From Candidatus Nanohalarchaeota archaeon (GTDB lineage: Archaea; EX4484-52; B79-G9), in assembly GCA_003660865.1 (NCBI GenBank), contig QMVA01000105.1, positions 1 through 5,684 of the forward strand: DNA of 5,684 nucleotides, in the 5' to 3' direction. Shown one piece after another: positions 4,614 to 5,684 of this stretch. Within the stretch, counting starts at the first letter, position 1; each line of letters starts with the position of its first letter. Made by a program: the position numbers and the translations under genes. The notes beneath the pieces are model-generated. The model was given only the letters and a program-made list of their open reading frames with translations, did no database searches and was not told the DNA's origin.

Positions 4614-5255
4614 ATGGATGAATATTTTAGAACACGATTTTCCTATGATAGAAAAAGGGAGATTGTATGGAAAGAGATTTGCAGGTATATTCAAAGGTAT
4701 ATTCCAAGGAATGCGAAAATTTTGGATGTTGGTGCAGGATACGGTCATTTTATAAATAATGTTGTGTCTGTAGATAAGTTTGCTATTGACCTTGAGATTG
4801 GTGCGTTGAAGTATTGTGATGTTCAGACGAGAACGATTTGTGGTTCTTGTGTGTCTCTACCATATAAAAATAATGAGTTTGATGTGTTGTTTTCGAGTAA
4901 TGTTCTTGAACATCTTGAGCATCAGCAGTTGCGGGATGCGCTTTTGGAGTCTTACCGGGTTTTGAAGGTGGGGGGTATCCTAATGGTTATTTCTCCAAAT
5001 TTTAAGTACTGTTATAGGAATTATTTTGATGATTATACTCATAAATCAATTATTACAGGTGCGAGTATCAATGACTTGTTTGAGAGTGTTGGTTTTAGGG
5101 TTGTTAAGAATGTTCCTCGATTTCTTCCTTTTTCGACTAAAGGAAAGTTGCCTGTCAATTCCTTTTTGATATGGTTGTATCTTAGATCTGCATGGAAACC
5201 GTTTGCGTCCCAATTTTTTATTATTGGAAAGAAGTGTGATTCTTATGAAGAATGA
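4614..5255 (+). CDS. Class I SAM-dependent methyltransferase (Methyltransf_11-like)
   Basis: This 213-residue soluble enzyme should transfer a methyl group from S-adenosylmethionine. Motif I is ILDVGAGYGHF (36-46), the acidic residue after beta-2 is Asp59 (FAIDLE), motif II reads LPYKNNEFDVLFSSNVLEHL (82-101), and LKVGGILMVISPN (117-129) is the post-II strand. The DDYTHKSII segment (139-147) followed by LFESVGF (155-161) is typical of small-molecule and sugar methyltransferases of this type. No membrane helix is seen except a mildly hydrophobic stretch near 183-190. The gene starts two bases after the GT2 stop and overlaps the next gene by 11 bp, so it belongs to the operon. A role in methylating a sugar of the glycan is inferred from context, as with AglP in Haloferax, to which I see no specific similarity. 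The coding strand is less G+T rich than its neighbours (34 of 60 bases in 4681-4740), perhaps a more recent arrival. Confidence 0.88.
   Translation: MDEYFRTRFSYDRKREIVWKEICRYIQRYIPRNAKILDVGAGYGHFINNVVSVDKFAIDLEIGALKYCDVQTRTICGSCVSLPYKNNEFDVLFSSNVLEHLEHQQLRDALLESYRVLKVGGILMVISPNFKYCYRNYFDDYTHKSIITGASINDLFESVGFRVVKNVPRFLPFSTKGKLPVNSFLIWLYLRSAWKPFASQFFIIGKKCDSYEE
5236..5240 (+). promoter_or_regulatory. Ribosome-binding site GTGAT for the GT-C gene
   Basis: GTGAT lies four bases before the ATG at 5245, the same arrangement as for the epimerase gene. It lies within the last codons of the methyltransferase gene and supports an 11-bp overlap of the two coding regions. Confidence 0.6.
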
Positions 5256-5684
5256 TGTTAAACTTGTTTTTTTGGTTGCGGTTGCTCTTCTGTCAATTGT
5301 AATTCGGTTGCCTGGCTTACAGCTTGTCCCAATTGATGATGAGGCTGCGTGGGTTATTGCGATGAATAAAGAGGTTCTTGATTATGGGGCCATACCTCAT
5401 CCACCATTATCTGTTTTGGTGTATTCGCTGTTTGTGAATGTTCTCGGGCATGATTATTGTTCTCTTAGATTTACTGCGATGGTTTTTGGATTGTTGACTC
5501 TGGTTGTGACTTATTGTCTGGCGAACGAGGTGTATGGTTTGAGGGTTGCGAGGATATCTGCTGTGATGATGGCGATATTGTTTTATTCTATTCTTGCGTC
5601 GCTCCAGATTGATATGGATGGCTCAATTTTGTGTTTTTTGACTGTGTCTACGCTGTATGCATATTTTATTTACCTGAAGTCTGA
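5245..5684 (+). CDS. GT-C membrane glycosyltransferase, GT39/ArnT-like, N-terminal part
   Basis: The frame is open from the ATG at 5245 to the window edge, 146 codons, and is therefore partial; members of this family usually have 450-700 residues. Visible are an N-terminal membrane helix (6-23), then an outer loop with PIDDEAAW (29-36), where Asp31/Asp32/Glu33 match the acidic catalytic site of PMT/ArnT enzymes. PHPPLSVL (51-58) corresponds to the HPPL motif of the family. Further helices lie near 75-93, 102-120 and 126-143, with QIDMDGS (121-127) between the last two. These enzymes take a sugar from a polyprenyl-phosphate donor and add it to a protein, glycan or lipid outside the cytoplasmic membrane. 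Presence of the GT2 gene two places upstream gives a plausible donor supply, as with AglD and AglS in Haloferax. GTGAT four bases upstream supports the start. Acceptor and sugar are unknown. Confidence 0.85.
   Translation, partial: MKNDVKLVFLVAVALLSIVIRLPGLQLVPIDDEAAWVIAMNKEVLDYGAIPHPPLSVLVYSLFVNVLGHDYCSLRFTAMVFGLLTLVVTYCLANEVYGLRVARISAVMMAILFYSILASLQIDMDGSILCFLTVSTLYAYFIYLKS

Noticed and set aside
550..4639. Ten-base repeat GAACACGATT at 550-559 and 4630-4639
   Set aside because: One copy is inside the methyltransferase coding sequence and flanks do not match; two copies of a 10-mer in AT-rich DNA can be chance.
1..5684. CRISPR array, defence system or integrase
   Set aside because: No regularly spaced repeats and no nuclease, recombinase or toxin-antitoxin signature were seen in any frame.

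Overview
The window reads as archaeal chromosomal DNA from an AT-rich organism. The evidence is a TTTATATA box of archaeal type between divergent genes, an apparently leaderless start 30 bases below it, GTGAT ribosome-binding sites that match the 3' end of archaeal 16S rRNA, and protein families typical of archaeal surface glycosylation. I cannot place it below domain level from sequence alone; DPANN, Altiarchaeota-like or euryarchaeal hosts all remain possible.

Layout. Bases 1-612 hold no convincing gene. They carry several short inverted repeats and two near-identical copies of a hairpin followed by AGGATGTCAA, which resemble the right end of IS200/IS605-type elements. Bases 613-2817 are a two-gene minus-strand operon: a GT4-type glycosyltransferase (613-1677) preceded in transcription by an NAD-dependent sugar-nucleotide epimerase with a four-cysteine zinc-ribbon insert (1696-2817). 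The 84-base divergent gap 2818-2901 holds one near-palindromic TATA element that can serve both directions. Bases 2902-5684 are a plus-strand operon: a UPF0104/LPG-synthase-TM membrane protein, a GT2 polyprenyl-phosphate-sugar-synthase-like enzyme, a class I SAM methyltransferase, and the N-terminal 146 residues of a GT-C (GT39/ArnT-like) membrane glycosyltransferase that runs off the window.

How they may work together (inference). The epimerase supplies a nucleotide sugar and the GT4 enzyme adds a sugar on the cytoplasmic face. The GT2 enzyme would charge a polyprenyl phosphate with a sugar, and the GT-C enzyme would use that lipid-linked sugar on the outer face. The UPF0104 protein may assist lipid-linked sugar handling, and the methyltransferase may cap or modify a sugar. 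The UPF0104 and GT2 genes together look like a two-gene version of the fused haloarchaeal protein AglD. The likely end product is an N-glycan, surface polysaccharide or glycolipid.

The plus strand is G+T rich through both gene directions, so the skew follows the DNA strand rather than the coding strand. This also explains the many long spurious reading frames opposite the real genes.
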